A stretch of 64,000 bases of DNA, from assembly GCA_963921425.1 (NCBI GenBank), contig OY992837.1, positions 20,786,630 to 20,850,629 of the forward strand, given 5' to 3'. The DNA comes from Dryas octopetala. Taxonomy: Eukaryota; Streptophyta; Magnoliopsida; Rosales; Rosaceae. The notes beneath the pieces were generated by a model. That model had not been told where the DNA came from. It was given only the letters and a program-made list of their open reading frames with translations, and searched no databases. Below, piece by piece: positions 44,761 to 55,264 of the stretch; positions within the stretch are counted from its first letter, which is position 1; each line of letters begins with the position of its first letter. The translations under genes and the position numbers were made by a program.

Positions 44761-45878
44761 TTTGAATGTTTTTATTGATGAAATTTCATGATTCATGAAT
44801 TCAATTAAAAAAACATTTGTTACCAATTCACATCAACATATAAACACTTCAATACAAAAAAAAAAAATTAAACACCCAATAATATATACATATAATATAC
44901 CTATAATATAGATTTTAAAAAATGAACACAGTAAGCCTCCACTTTGGGTTAAAAAAAAAATATATCTAATTAAAATATAACAAATCTATCACAATACAAA
45001 TATACCACTAAGATATATAAATACAAAAATCAATACCTTGGACTCAAGTACATAAAACAAAAGAAGAAAAAGAAGAAGCTACCTATGACTTAGGTCAAGA
45101 AGAATATACCTATCACTTAGGTCAAGAAGAAGATATCTATCCCCCCAAATCCAACATTCTTTTGATGTATATATACCAATGGTTTCATTACCTCTTACAC
45201 TCAAGTAGAAAAATGTGGAAGAAAAATAAAACCAAAAATCATGGAGGGCTTGGTACGTGTTGAAAAGAAGAAAAAAAAATCGAAGATTGATGATGAAGAA
45301 AAATCAAAGAAAAGGAAGATCAAAGAAGAAGGAGATCAAAGAAACTACAAAGACAACCAAAACAAAATAATACGCTATTTTTTTTATTTCCAGTTATGCT
45401 TTTATTGATTGGATGGGAATGAATTTTCTACAGAAAAATAGATAATCCTACGTGTCAAATTCAAAAATAGATGTATATTAAAATAATGAGATAATATCAA
45501 AGTGGGCCTCAGAAATTTGTGTATCTCTAATTTGCTCATAATTTTATCTTAAGCATACTAAAAAACTAAATTTATAGAAAATTAGCTTGAGCAGTACTAG
45601 CCATTATTTGTTAGAAATCCGATGATCACAAATCTATATGACCCCACATACACCCTATAAAGCTATTTTTTTATGAATATTTAATCACTTCATTCTCTCT
45701 AGAGCCATCTTCATCCGGAGGTTGAAGATTTAAGTCAAACAAAAGCGGTCTTTGGGGTGCATTTTGCTAGATCACATTTCGATCATTGTTTTGCACTTCA
45801 TTAACTTGAGTAGCTGCACAAGAAAATCAAGAGCAGGTGACGTGATGGAATAAGCACTCTTGCATAAATACACATGCA
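44761..45878. other. Non-coding, A-rich; nothing recognised
   Basis: A short local repeat (ACTTAGGTCAAGAAGAA at 45086 and 45115) is the only structure noted. No exon or element with supportable ends. Confidence 0.4.
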
Positions 45879-45887
45879 TATTTCTAA

Positions 45888-46270
45888 GAGTGAGGTTATG
45901 TAGACCACTTTTAGCTGCTGAGTTGACCACCCTAATATATTTTACCCAACTTTTTTCCTATTTTACCCCAGATTCATTCGGTAGTTATCCATCGAAATAT
46001 TCACCAATATTCGACAAATAAGTGTCGAATAAACACAAATATTTTCACAAATAAATGGCAAATGCCTTTTTCATTTATATTCGGTGGTTATTCACCGAAT
46101 AATCTTCCAATGTTCAGCAGATAACTGTTGAATAACTACAAATATTTCGGTAGATAACCGTCGAATGACCTAACGAACAAAATTGAAATTTTTTGTTTGA
46201 AGGATAAAATTGAAATTTTGAAATAGGGTGATCAATTCAACACTTTAAGGTGGTCGGAATAGCACCCCTC
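45888..46270. mobile_element. MULE-type MITE with 9-bp target duplication
   Basis: Begins GAGTGAGGTTATGTAGACC and ends AGCACCCCTC. The arms share TTGACCACCCTA against the inverse of TAGGGTGATCAA. A perfect 9-bp duplication TATTTCTAA flanks it (45879-45887, 46271-46279). The interior has repeated palindromic TATTCGGTGGTTATTCACCGAA-like blocks (no run quoted beyond 20 exists intact) around 45980-46165. Confidence 0.75.
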
Positions 46271-46556
46271 TATTTCTAATTGAAGGGCTCAACTGTGTGA
46301 ATAGTAAAATAATAATAATATTAACAATAAACACACACACACACACGAGTGAATTTTAAATTGTATGGCATCATAAAATTTGTGAAGTCAAGGTGATGAG
46401 AGGCATTGTGCATATATTGCTTCACACAACTGAAACTTGCTATATATTTGTGCAAGCATGTACGTGCATAAGGTAATGAATTTATGGAGGAAAATAATTT
46501 TATTTATTTTTTGATCAACAAATAAAAAAAAAAGGTAAATACTCTTTATATGTGTG

Positions 46557-46568
46557 CATGTGTGTGTA

Positions 46569-46600
<32 letters not shown>
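46557..46600. repeat. (GT)n(GA)n compound microsatellite
   Basis: TGTGTG followed directly by AGAGAG. It cuts the degraded gene fragment that lies just to its right on the minus strand. Confidence 0.85.
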
Positions 46601-46601
<1 letters not shown>

Positions 46602-46739
46602 TCTGCAATATCAGCTTCTGCAGCATATTGTTCCAACAATATTGTCTGGTTCTCATTGACATTGTTTTCTGCTGGGTTTTGGGAAGATCCAACACCATTA
46701 TTTTCTCCTGAGTTTTGGGAAGATCCAACACCATCATTA
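46601..46739 (-). pseudogene. Degraded gene with GVGSSQN repeats, part downstream of CACTA B
   Basis: On the minus strand, moving away from the CACTA edge, the frame reads NSGENNGVGSSQNPAENNV, then NENQTILLEQYAAEADIADL, before running into a GA/GT microsatellite. The 33-bp repeat (GATCCAACACCATTATTTTC on the + strand) is present twice here and once beyond the CACTA element. I do not recognise the family. Confidence 0.5.
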
Positions 46740-47389
46740 TGTCACTACAAGAAAAAACTTTACATAGCACAATTTATATTTGTGTCTTTTTGTTTCAAAA
46801 AGCACAATTAATCATGCCATAATGACATTGGTAACAGTGCAGCCACAATTATCATGTTTGTGACCGGTAATGGCGTTACTGATAGCACGGGACACAAATC
46901 AATATTTGTGTCACATGCACAGAGATAGGCCTCACCAAAAAGCCCAAGGCCCGAAGCCCACCCGAAGCCCGCCCGGCCCATTAGGCCCGAAGCCCGATTT
47001 GGCCCGAAAATTGGGCCGGCCCGGCCCGGCCCGAAAGTCTCTTGGGTTGGGCTTGGGCCATCCCCTTGAAGCCCATGGGCCGCCCGAAGCCCGGCCTGTT
47101 TAGGCCCGCCCAAAGCCCGACCCAAAGCCCAATTTGGAAATCATAACATATTTAATAGGTTTTTTGTTTGTTTACTATAATAAATTATTAATATGCTTAT
47201 TAAGTTATTATATAATACTATAATGTTAGTAAATAGTAATAGTGTAAACTATGTAATACCATAAATAATAAAGTAATAAACTTTTAAAATTATATACAAC
47301 ATTACAAGTATAATAAAATATAAATGTATATGTGTATATACAACTTTTATAATACAAGTATAATTAAAGTTATTAAACCACAATCGTCA

Positions 47390-48000
47390 TTTCATTAATT
47401 CAACGATCTGAACCGTTCATTTTCTATTTTCATAGTCAAAGATCATCCTTACAAAAAATCGGCTAAATCGGAATTCATCTACCCATTCGATTATCATTAG
47501 AAAAACCACGATCGTTCATTAATTCGACTACCGTTACATTTAGAAAAATCACTTTTACATCTTCGATTAAGCTAATTTTTTGCAAGAATTCTCTTTGAGT
47601 GGAGAACTAAAACTTGAACGGTTCGGATCGGATCGTTGAAAACAAGATCGATATGTGAGCTTCTACATATAAATACACTTGAAGAGTATAATTCTAATAA
47701 CTTTCCCGTTGAAACCTTATTGTTTCCATAATTATGAAGACCACAACGTGATTTCAACAATCTGACCTGTTCATTTTCTATGTTCATAGTCAAAGATCAT
47801 CCGTACAAAAAATCGGCTAAATCGAAATTCATCTACCCATTCGATGATCATTAGAAAAACCACGATCGTTCATTAATTTGACCACCATTATGTCACTTTT
47901 ACATCTCCGATTGAGCTAATTTTTTGCACAAATTATCTTTGAGTGAGGAACTAAAATTTGAACGGTTTGGATCGTTGACAACACAATTGCATCGTTTGTT
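47390..48000. mobile_element. Two foldback MITE-like units inside the hAT element
   Basis: GTTCATTTTCTATTTTCATAG followed by AAAGATCATCCTTACAAAAAA occurs at about 47416 and again at about 47772. Each unit is followed by an inverted partner (GCTAATTTTTTGCA...TTTGAACGGTT). They belong to the same core family as the MITEs at 40341 and 53241. Exact ends were not resolved. Confidence 0.55.
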
Positions 48001-48217
48001 TATAAAAATATGTAATAAAATATATAATAATACATATGTACATTTATGTTTTATTATAGTTGTAATGTTGTATATAATTTTAAAAGTTTATTATTTATGG
48101 TATTACACTATTACTAACATAATAGTATTATATAATAACTTAATAAGCATATTAATAATTTATTGAAGTAAATAAACGAAAAAGCTATTAAATATGTTAT
48201 GATTCACAAACTTGACA

Positions 48218-48318
48218 AATAAACTAGTCAGCTCAGTTGGTTGAGAGTTGAAGCTTGATATGTGAGGTCTCATGTTCAAATCACAATATAGCCAAAATCT
48301 TTTTTTTTTTTTTTTGAA
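48218..48318 (+). mobile_element. tRNA-derived SINE-like fragment
   Basis: AGTCAGCTCAGTTGGTTGAG matches a tRNA A box, and GAGGTCTCATGTTCAAATC, about 30 bp further, matches a B box. A T-tract follows (48300-48315), as at many plant SINE 3' ends. There is no foldable acceptor stem, so it is not a working tRNA gene. It lies inside the hAT element. Confidence 0.55.
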
Positions 48319-49249
48319 GATATATATGTGTCTAAATAGGCTTTGGGCCCATTTTGGGCCGCCCGTTCGGGCCTAGCCCGGCCCGGTCCTCCAAGCCCGC
48401 AAGCCAAAGCCCGATGGGCGGGCCTTGAGCTTGTGTATTAAAGCCCAAGCCCGGCCCGGCCCGGCCCGAAAGCCCTATTGGGCTTCTATAATTCAAGCCC
48501 GAGCCCGGCCCGAACCCAAAAAATTTGGGCCGGGCTAGCCCGGCCCGGCCCATTGCCGACCCCTACACAGAGACACAAATACAAGTACTATTTTGTGCCT
48601 CCAATTTGACAATCATTACTGCTCCCACAATGGCACAAATACTACAATCGTGCTCAATGAGTTTATTTTTAAATAAATAAACAACATATATTAGTATTTT
48701 GAGTTCTAACAATCACGTTAACAAATGCATTTATTTATTTTTAAATAAATTAACAATATATTAGTATGAACTGTTTGCATTTCAAGTTATTGGTTATTAT
48801 TTTGCACTTACACAATACATAAGTAAATGCTATACACTAGAATGCTATCCTACCTATCGAAAGTGTAGTACAATAGAATTGCATTTCAAAATATCATATT
48901 TTATTATTATGAATTTTTTTGTTGTTGTAATACCTCAATTTTTTCTTTATGCTAATTAAATTAATACTAATAAAGTACAGATTCATATGCTCATATTAAT
49001 TTATTAACTATATGCAAACATGTTATTATATTATACTATTAAATATAGTAAAAAATGACACTACAAGAAATATACTATTCCATGCAGGAAATTTCATAAG
49101 TTTCCCTACACTAATTTACAAAAGAATACAACAAAAGAGTAGAACTATCACCATGTGACCCTCTTAAATAGAGAACCCCCACATTGCCAAAATCCTAAAG
49201 ATCTAATGTATACAAAGAAAACAAATTTAGATCCAATGTACACTAGAAC

Positions 49250-49848
49250 TATCACCAACTCACTGACATTTGTGCATTTGTTGGTGTTTAGAGCACTAGA
49301 TCCCGCTGCCTTCCTCACAGCCTTCCATAATTTACATCCTACAGTTCACAGAGAAAACATAAATAAGAATAAGAACATACTCTAATAGGCATTGGATACA
49401 AATATTACTATATTGAAGACTATTCTTTAATATGGAAGAACTAGAGTCTTAAAATATTCTAATTAAACTCTACATGTTCATGATACAATGACAGATTATG
49501 ACAGTGCTCAATAAAGCTTTGAATTAACAAATGAAATAAACTACAAACCACAGTATTGGTTATTAGGCCATACCAGTTCATTAACTCAATTCCCTCAGAA
49601 GCAAAGACTCTGCGGGAAGGGAGAAGACAACTCTTGTTATGATTTCCCCTAGCAACTGCCCTTGCATTTATGTGCATTCCAGCCGTCACAGTATTTGAAC
49701 AAGAAAGAGTAGTCAGAAAAAGGAAATTAATCACATTAGTCTAGAAGCTAACAACCCAATTGTAAGAAGACTCTTGAAACCATCTACTCACTTGATAATC
49801 TATGTCAATGTCATTCTTTTCAAAGAAGGGCTGCCAAACATACACAAC
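49250..49848 (-). pseudogene. Captured exons of an unrecognised gene in CACTA B
   Basis: Three protein-like minus-strand blocks. Exon 49848-49792 (57 nt) has a TTTGCAG acceptor and GTGAGT donor and encodes VVYVWQPFFEKNDIDIDYQ. Block 49734 to about 49560 includes AGMHINARAVARGNHNKS, then CLLPSRRVFASEGIELMNWY. A block from about 49340 after a CTGTAG acceptor encodes CKLWKAVRKAAGSSALNTN. They look like successive exons of one gene. I do not recognise it, and it is not the kinesin found further right. Confidence 0.5.
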
Positions 49849-50516
49849 CTGCAAAGAGAGTTCATATTGGCAAATTTTATGAATTTATAAGTCTTAAGAA
49901 TTAAAAGAATCTCAAGAATTCAAATGAATGCCTATATGAAAAATAGACCCTAAACTCATAAATTTGAACAACTCAATAGTGCAATTATTGAAATAAGACA
50001 ACAATCAGGCCAAGTATGGGAAGCATCAGCACTGAAAGATTGATAAATATGGGAAAGCATGGATGGCAGCATCAAAACTCCAAGTGTTTAGCGGTTATTG
50101 TGTTCATTTGGACTCAACATGACCAATCTTGTGTGTCCTCACTAACAATATGCAAACAAAGACAATATAAAGGTTTACTGAGTTGTAGAGCAAACCTATT
50201 ATACTTTTCTTATTATTCATCATGAAAAACAACTAGAATCAATTCTGGGTAGGTTCTATTAAAGATTTGTTAAGAAGTTGGATTACTGCAAATCTAAGAA
50301 AAATGAGTACAAAGACCATCAAAAATATGTAACTCTCCAATATACAACTAATTGCCTAATGTGGAAACCAACGGACAGAGAGTCAACATTATTTATTATA
50401 ACCCAATTGGCACAACTCAAAAGGGGAGTTTTACTCACCAAACAGTAGGCAACATAATTTTTCAATATTCTTAAATTTTCAATAGCAAAATCCCAAGAAA
50501 AGACAATAAAACTTAC

Positions 50517-51430
50517 ATGCATTGTGTGTGTCTTTCCACTACTTGTCACACCATAAGCAAAAACAACCTGCATTGTTGGTAAGTAAGCCAAAAGAAATGA
50601 AAATTAAAAAAGAGAATTGAATATAATTACTCATAGTTTTTCAACTAAAAATAATAGACTTCAGGAGGAAAGTGTGGCCTTAACACTGCTAATGGTGGAT
50701 TCCTTTGCTTTTGCAAAGACCAGCCCTATACAACCGTATGTGATTCAACAACTTCAACTACAAACAATACATATGTATATATGTCCCTTGTCATTCTCAA
50801 ACAAATTATAGATCCTTAACTTGAACATTTTAGAAATTTTTATGCCCATTTAATTGCAGACTTGGTGGCTCCACACTTTTTATCACATCCTAGCTACCTA
50901 GGTCTTGGACTCTTTGGTTTTGATAGATTAATTGGTTGCAAACACTGTTTATCACATCCTAGCCGCCTAAGCAAAATAAAAATGTTTCTAATAATGCCAA
51001 ATGAATTCTTTCTTTGGAATATGTTAATTTAGAAGAGCAGTATAGCCTACTATTAACACCTTCCATGAGTACGTGTTTAGCCATGACCTCATGCACCTCT
51101 TGTGGATTCGTATGGAGTCCAATGACTTTATCTGCAACAACCAAACCTTCCACAAATCCAACAATTTTCAAAACCCTGTAATTCTAAGTAAATGCAAATC
51201 AACTTCCAACACATTAACCATCCATTTTCTTTTGCGCATCCATAAATTAGCTTCACATATTCAAAATAATAAAAAATAATGATTAGAAAAATACCAAATG
51301 CATAGGCTGTGTAGCTGAGTGTACTCATTTCTCATCTTATCACCGTTTGCGTACAAAGTGATCTGGTCGGAGCCGTCGGACTGGGTGGCTTCGATTCACC
51401 GCCGTGGGGCGTCGTCGGCGTGAGGGAAAG
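50517..51430 (-). pseudogene. Kinesin KIN-7 motor-domain fragment captured by CACTA B
   Basis: Three exon pieces on the minus strand follow the order of a KIN-7 (MKRP/CENP-E-like) motor. The first (about 51430-51300) is decayed, with a stop and a frameshift, but still shows ITLYANGDKMRNEY, then in a shifted frame TAYAFG. The second (51131-51051) reads DKVIGLHTNPQEVHEVMAKH, then MEGVNS. The third (50567-50517, 51 nt, GT-AG intact) reads VVFAYGVTSSGKTHTMH and includes an intact ATP-binding P-loop GVTSSGKT. KIN-7 motors are plus-end microtubule motors. Only the N-terminal quarter of the motor is present, with substitutions, so this is a non-functional transduplicated fragment. Confidence 0.8.
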
Positions 51431-51431
51431 G

Positions 51432-51790
51432 TACCAGAGGGACCAGCTCGACGAGAGGAATGAGTTTTGGGTGGTGGTAAGTCGCGAAGCCGCCGGAGCA
51501 TAGAGATCGCCGGCAAAGGGCTTGGCTCTGCCCCAGCTCGGGTCGCCGCAATCCTTGCATTTCTGGAAAATCAAAACAGATGGGCAAAGAGAGGAGGGAG
51601 AGGCGAGAATTTCGGCGGTGGTCTCGCCTCCATCAGCCGCCGGACGACAGCGATATGGCCGGTCAAAGCATGGCGAGAGAGAGAGAGAGTGAGGTCGGGG
51701 AGAGAGAGAGAGAGAGAAATGAGAGGCGGGGGTAAAAAAAAATTTGGTGGGAACGTGTTTTATAAATTATAACAAAGAGGCTTTATTTTT
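51432..51790. other. GC-rich segment next to the KIN-7 fragment
   Basis: GC-rich DNA with GA tracts between the kinesin exon 1 relic and the right subterminal array. It is probably the captured gene's 5' region. Frames over it are open by composition only and match nothing I know. Confidence 0.4.
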
Positions 51791-52148
51791 TTTTTTTTTG
51801 TCGTTCTATGTAAAAGGGCACATTTGATAACATTTGTGTTTCACTACAAACACAAATAATACACTTGTGTCGATATCAACCATGACTTTAACACAATTAT
51901 TTGTGCCTATTTTAAAAAGTTTGCAGATGTTTGTTGCCACGTGAAGGATGGTCAATTTGGACATAACCATAGACACGGAAATCATGTCCTATATAATAGG
52001 ACACGTATAAAAAAAACACAATCACATGTGCCTTATATAATAAAACACAAATATATTTATATTTGTGCCCTTATTGTCTCAACATGTCACAAATCTGTAT
52101 TTGTGCCTTCTTTGTATGTGCCTCATGCCCCTTTTTCTTGTAGTGTGT

Positions 52149-52378
52149 ACTATGTTTTGGGAAGATCCAACACCATTATTTTCTGCTCGTTTTTCCCTCT
52201 TCGACTTTTGGATACTAGGACCCCTTGTGACAGTCTCTTAGGAGGACGATCATGTTTTCTTTGGCGCCATCTTATATAATCTGGATCATTAGAACTATAT
52301 ATTTCATCATCAGTCTCATCTTCTGACTCTGAAATGCTCCGATCATAATAGTTAACTTGGTTTTCCTTTCTGCTTCTA
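52149..52378 (-). pseudogene. Degraded gene with GVGSSQN repeats, part upstream of CACTA B
   Basis: On the minus strand, an acceptor (GTATTAG) precedes LRSRKENQVNYYDRSISESE, then DETDDEIYSSNDPDYIRWRQ and RKHDRPPKR. After that the sensible frame shifts to TVTRGPSIQKSKREKRAENN and GVGSSQN, reaching the CACTA edge. The frame continues at 46739. The charged, Ser/Asp-rich composition suggests a nuclear or disordered protein, but the family is unknown. The frameshift and the insertion make it a pseudogene. Confidence 0.5.
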
Positions 52379-53240
52379 AGCTAATACACCATATTTTCTT
52401 TCTAAAATATACTACTTTGGTCTGGAAAAAATGAAAGAAAAAAGGAGCTTAAGAAAGTAATTAACAATACTAAAATCAAGAAATATGGTTTGGGATATAA
52501 AAAATCAGAATCCACAAGTCAATTTTTGTCACAATAAAGATAATTTTGATTTGTTTCCATTTTTATTATGTGAAGCAATTTTCTCCTTAATTGTCCTTCA
52601 TATATTGTTGTACATGCAAATATATAATTAGATTAGCATATATATATAAATATATATATAATAGAAATTTCTATTTGAACACACCATTACTTCTCACTAG
52701 ACATCTCTTTTATTTAGTTTGTGAAATAAAAAATTTAACCCAATATTGAAAGACTATAAAGGACAACTTATCACTTAAAAAAAAAAACAAAGATTTATGG
52801 TAGGGCTGCCTTTTGGTTTGGTTTTGATTGAACTGATCGAAATTTTTTGGTTTGATATACTGATTTTCACAATTTGAAAATCGAAAAATTTGAAAAATGT
52901 TGGTAAACTGAAAATTATTGCTAAAAGAAACTGAATCGATTATTACTGAAAAAACCGAAATATATATCAAAAAATTGAAACAATTACCAAAATTTAGTTA
53001 CATATGCTTATATAATACTATTATGTTAGTGGTACAATAAATATTAAACTACTAATATTATAAACAACTATAAAAAAATATAATTTTATAATGTTATCAT
53101 ATTAATATTATCAAAAGTGTGAGTTAAAATATAGAGTCATTCTCTAATAAAGTAAGTGTTATTAATTTTGGGAAAATAAGAATCTCATATTTAGGTAAGT
53201 AATGCATATATATATATATATATACTTATATTTATCGGTA

Positions 53241-53641
53241 CAGGTTCCTTCTGTTGAGGTATACCTCAACTTATTTATGTTGAGGTATGACCTTATTGGG
53301 GTCCACACAAGTCGTTTTGTGTCGATCTGAACCGTTCGCAAGGATCATCTTCATTGATAGATCATCCTTGCAAAAAATTAGCCAAATCGGAAATCATTTG
53401 CCTATCTAACTTTGATAAAACAAATGGACGGTTTTATCGAAAATATTTGGTTCGTCCATTTATTTGATCAAAGTTAGATAGGCAAATGATTTCCGATTTG
53501 GCTAATTTTTTGCAAGGATGATCTATCTACGGAGATGTAAAAATTGAACGGTTCGGATTGACACAAAACGACTCGTGTGGGCCCCAACAGGGTATACCTC
53601 AACATAAATAAGTTGAGGTATACCTCAACAGAAGGAGCCTG
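53241..53641. mobile_element. Foldback MULE-type MITE, 10-bp target duplication
   Basis: Starts CAGGTTCCTTCTGTTGAGG and ends CCTCAACAGAAGGAGCCTG as near-perfect inverted arms that extend across most of the element. A perfect 10-bp duplication TTTATCGGTA flanks it (53231-53240 and 53642-53651). Long arms and a 9-11 bp duplication fit Mutator-like elements. Same family as 40341-40742. Confidence 0.85.
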
Positions 53642-53669
53642 TTTATCGGTATATATACATACTAAATTA

Positions 53670-54217
53670 GAGGAAATTACAGATTTAGTCCAGTTATTTT
53701 ATACCTAGTTCAATTTTGGTCCACAATTTTTTTCAAGTTCTGTTTTGGTCTATTAATTGTTTCACTTGTTCAATAAAGGTCCAGATTTGTTTTCTCAAAT
53801 TTGGCCTGCTTTTTACCCTATCAAATCTCACCCAAATTCAGCAAATATATACTTGTTTTAAAGCTATGCATTTCTTCTTTACAACCATATAAAGATCATT
53901 CAAATTGGAGTTCTAAAACTCAAGATAATTGACCCTAAAGTAGGGTACCAAAAACTGCCAATTTTTCAAATTTCACCAAATCTCAATTCTCTTAGATTAT
54001 AATACTCCAAATTTGTTTTTATGACTAAGAAATGATGAAATATAACTTATACTTCAATTATAATTGAAGAAAACACAACCCAAAAGATTTAAAGTCACAA
54101 ATCTGGACCTTTATTGAACAAATGAAACAATTAGTGGACCAAAACAGAACTTAAAAAAGATCGTGGACCAAAATTGAACTAGGTATAAAATAAGTGGACC
54201 AAATCTGTAATTTCCTC
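53670..54217. mobile_element. MULE-type MITE with about 55-bp TIRs and 10-bp target duplication
   Basis: Arms start GAGGAAATTACAGATTTAG and end CTAAATCTGTAATTTCCTC-like (AATCTGTAATTTCCTC). They continue inverted through TATTTTATACCTAGTTCAAT and TTTTGGTCCAC. A perfect duplication TACTAAATTA flanks it (53660-53669, 54218-54227). Confidence 0.85.
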
Positions 54218-54605
54218 TACTAAATTAATAGGATATGTACTAATATATATTATTAAACTACTTATATTAGTATATATTACTAATGTTAATATTATTGCAA
54301 TTAATACTAGTACTATACTAATTAAATTACCAATACTACTTGTGCAAATATATATCTATCAAACATTATATGTTATGCATCATATTTGATTAAATTTCAA
54401 TCTATATTGGTATATAATAATTAGTATTATTATAATTAAACCGAAAATGAACTGAAAGTATTCAATACCAAAATTTTCGAAATTGAACCGAAGTTTACCA
54501 AAAAATACCGAAACAGAAAAAATACCAAAATCGAAAAATACCGAAATCGAAAAATACCAAAATCGAAAAATACCGAAATTTTTGGTCCATTAAGCCCCTT
54601 CTACA

Positions 54606-55264
54606 ATAGGATATTCAATTTCCTATATGTACTTCTCTAGTTATATATCAATATAGAGATGTCAAATGCGCAGTTTCGTGCTAGCCCAACCCATTTAAGT
54701 TAGAGCTATTTATGCTTCATGTCGTGCTCAGTTAGACTTATTTGTGCTCGTGCTTGTTCTCGTGCAGGCCCATCCCAAAAAAAAAAAAATTGATATCATG
54801 GTTTGGTGGAAAAATAGATAAATAAAAATTTGGATTCTTAAAATCAAGAAAATGTGTTTAAAAAGGTTTTTCACTAGAATAATCTTAGATATCATAGATA
54901 AAATGAATAAAAATAAAAAATCTTCACAATACTGAATGGCTATGGGATAAGTGCGTTAATTATCAAAATCTAAAATCATGATCAAGTAGGTGAACTAAGA
55001 ATTAATTCACCAGAGTTACTCAAGATGATTGGGAAAAAGTACCTAAAATATCTTGTAAGATGATTGTTACTCAAGATCCTCAAAATATTTTGCAAATGTT
55101 TTTTTTTTTTTTTTTCTCAAGCATCTATAACTGGAAAATTGATAAATCCTCGAAATGCCTTCACAACTTTGTGAAATAACTTATTTAGAATATGTAAATA
55201 AATACACATCAGGAGAAAAATAAAAGTAAAATTTAATCACTGATCTTGGCCAAGAATATTGATA
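54606..55264. other. Non-coding; short hAT-like GC fragment
   Basis: A segment at 54655-54775 (AGCCCAACCC, GTGCTCGTGC) resembles a hAT MITE arm, but no partner or duplication was seen. Otherwise AT-rich with nothing recognised. Confidence 0.35.

Larger units (their letters stand above)
46926..48565. mobile_element. hAT element with GGCCCGGCCC arms, nested in CACTA B
   Basis: The left end is TAGGCCTCACCAAAAAGCCC and the right end is the inverse of TAGGGGTCGGCAATGGGCC. An exact 8-bp duplication CACAGAGA flanks it (46918-46925, 48566-48573). Both arms contain long runs of GGGCC/GGCCC repeats and then pair again through AT-rich arms (about 47145-47345 against 48005-48185), so the whole element is a large foldback. 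The centre holds two further foldback pieces and a SINE-like segment. There is no transposase frame; reading frames over the GC arms are repeat artefacts. Confidence 0.82.
46743..52145. mobile_element. CACTA (En/Spm) element B, non-autonomous, carrying gene fragments
   Basis: Ends are CACTACAAGAAAAAAC at 46743 and the inverse of CACTACAAGAAAAAGGG ending at 52145, with a perfect 3-bp target duplication TGT (46740-46742 and 52146-52148). Both subterminal regions are packed with GCACAAATA/TATTTGTGCC-type motifs (46750-46920 and 48570-48650; 51800-52130). The interior has no transposase. It carries minus-strand exons of a KIN-7 kinesin and of an unrecognised gene, and is itself invaded by a hAT element at 46926-48565. 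Confidence 0.88.
52804..54605. mobile_element. hAT-like non-autonomous element hosting two MITEs
   Basis: TAGGGCTGCCTTTTGGTTTGG at the left faces an inverted AAAATTTCGG...GGACCAAAAA...GGGGCTT at the right, with arrays of CGAAAAATACCGAAAT near the right end (54480-54580) and GAAAATCG motifs on the left. No clear 8-bp duplication was found, so the ends and class are tentative. MITEs at 53241-53641 and 53670-54217 lie inside it. Confidence 0.4.

Noticed and set aside
46808-47125. Gly/Pro/Ala-rich frames over the GGCCCGGCCC repeats
   Set aside because: Translation of the hAT subterminal repeats, also seen at 48332-48553 on the other arm.
48218-48318. A tRNA gene
   Set aside because: A- and B-box-like sequences are present, but there is no acceptor stem or anticodon arm pairing and a T-tract tail follows, so a SINE relic is more likely.
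52710-52970. Phe/Ile/Asn-rich minus-strand frame
   Set aside because: Arises from A/T-rich arms of a hAT-like element, with no conserved motif.
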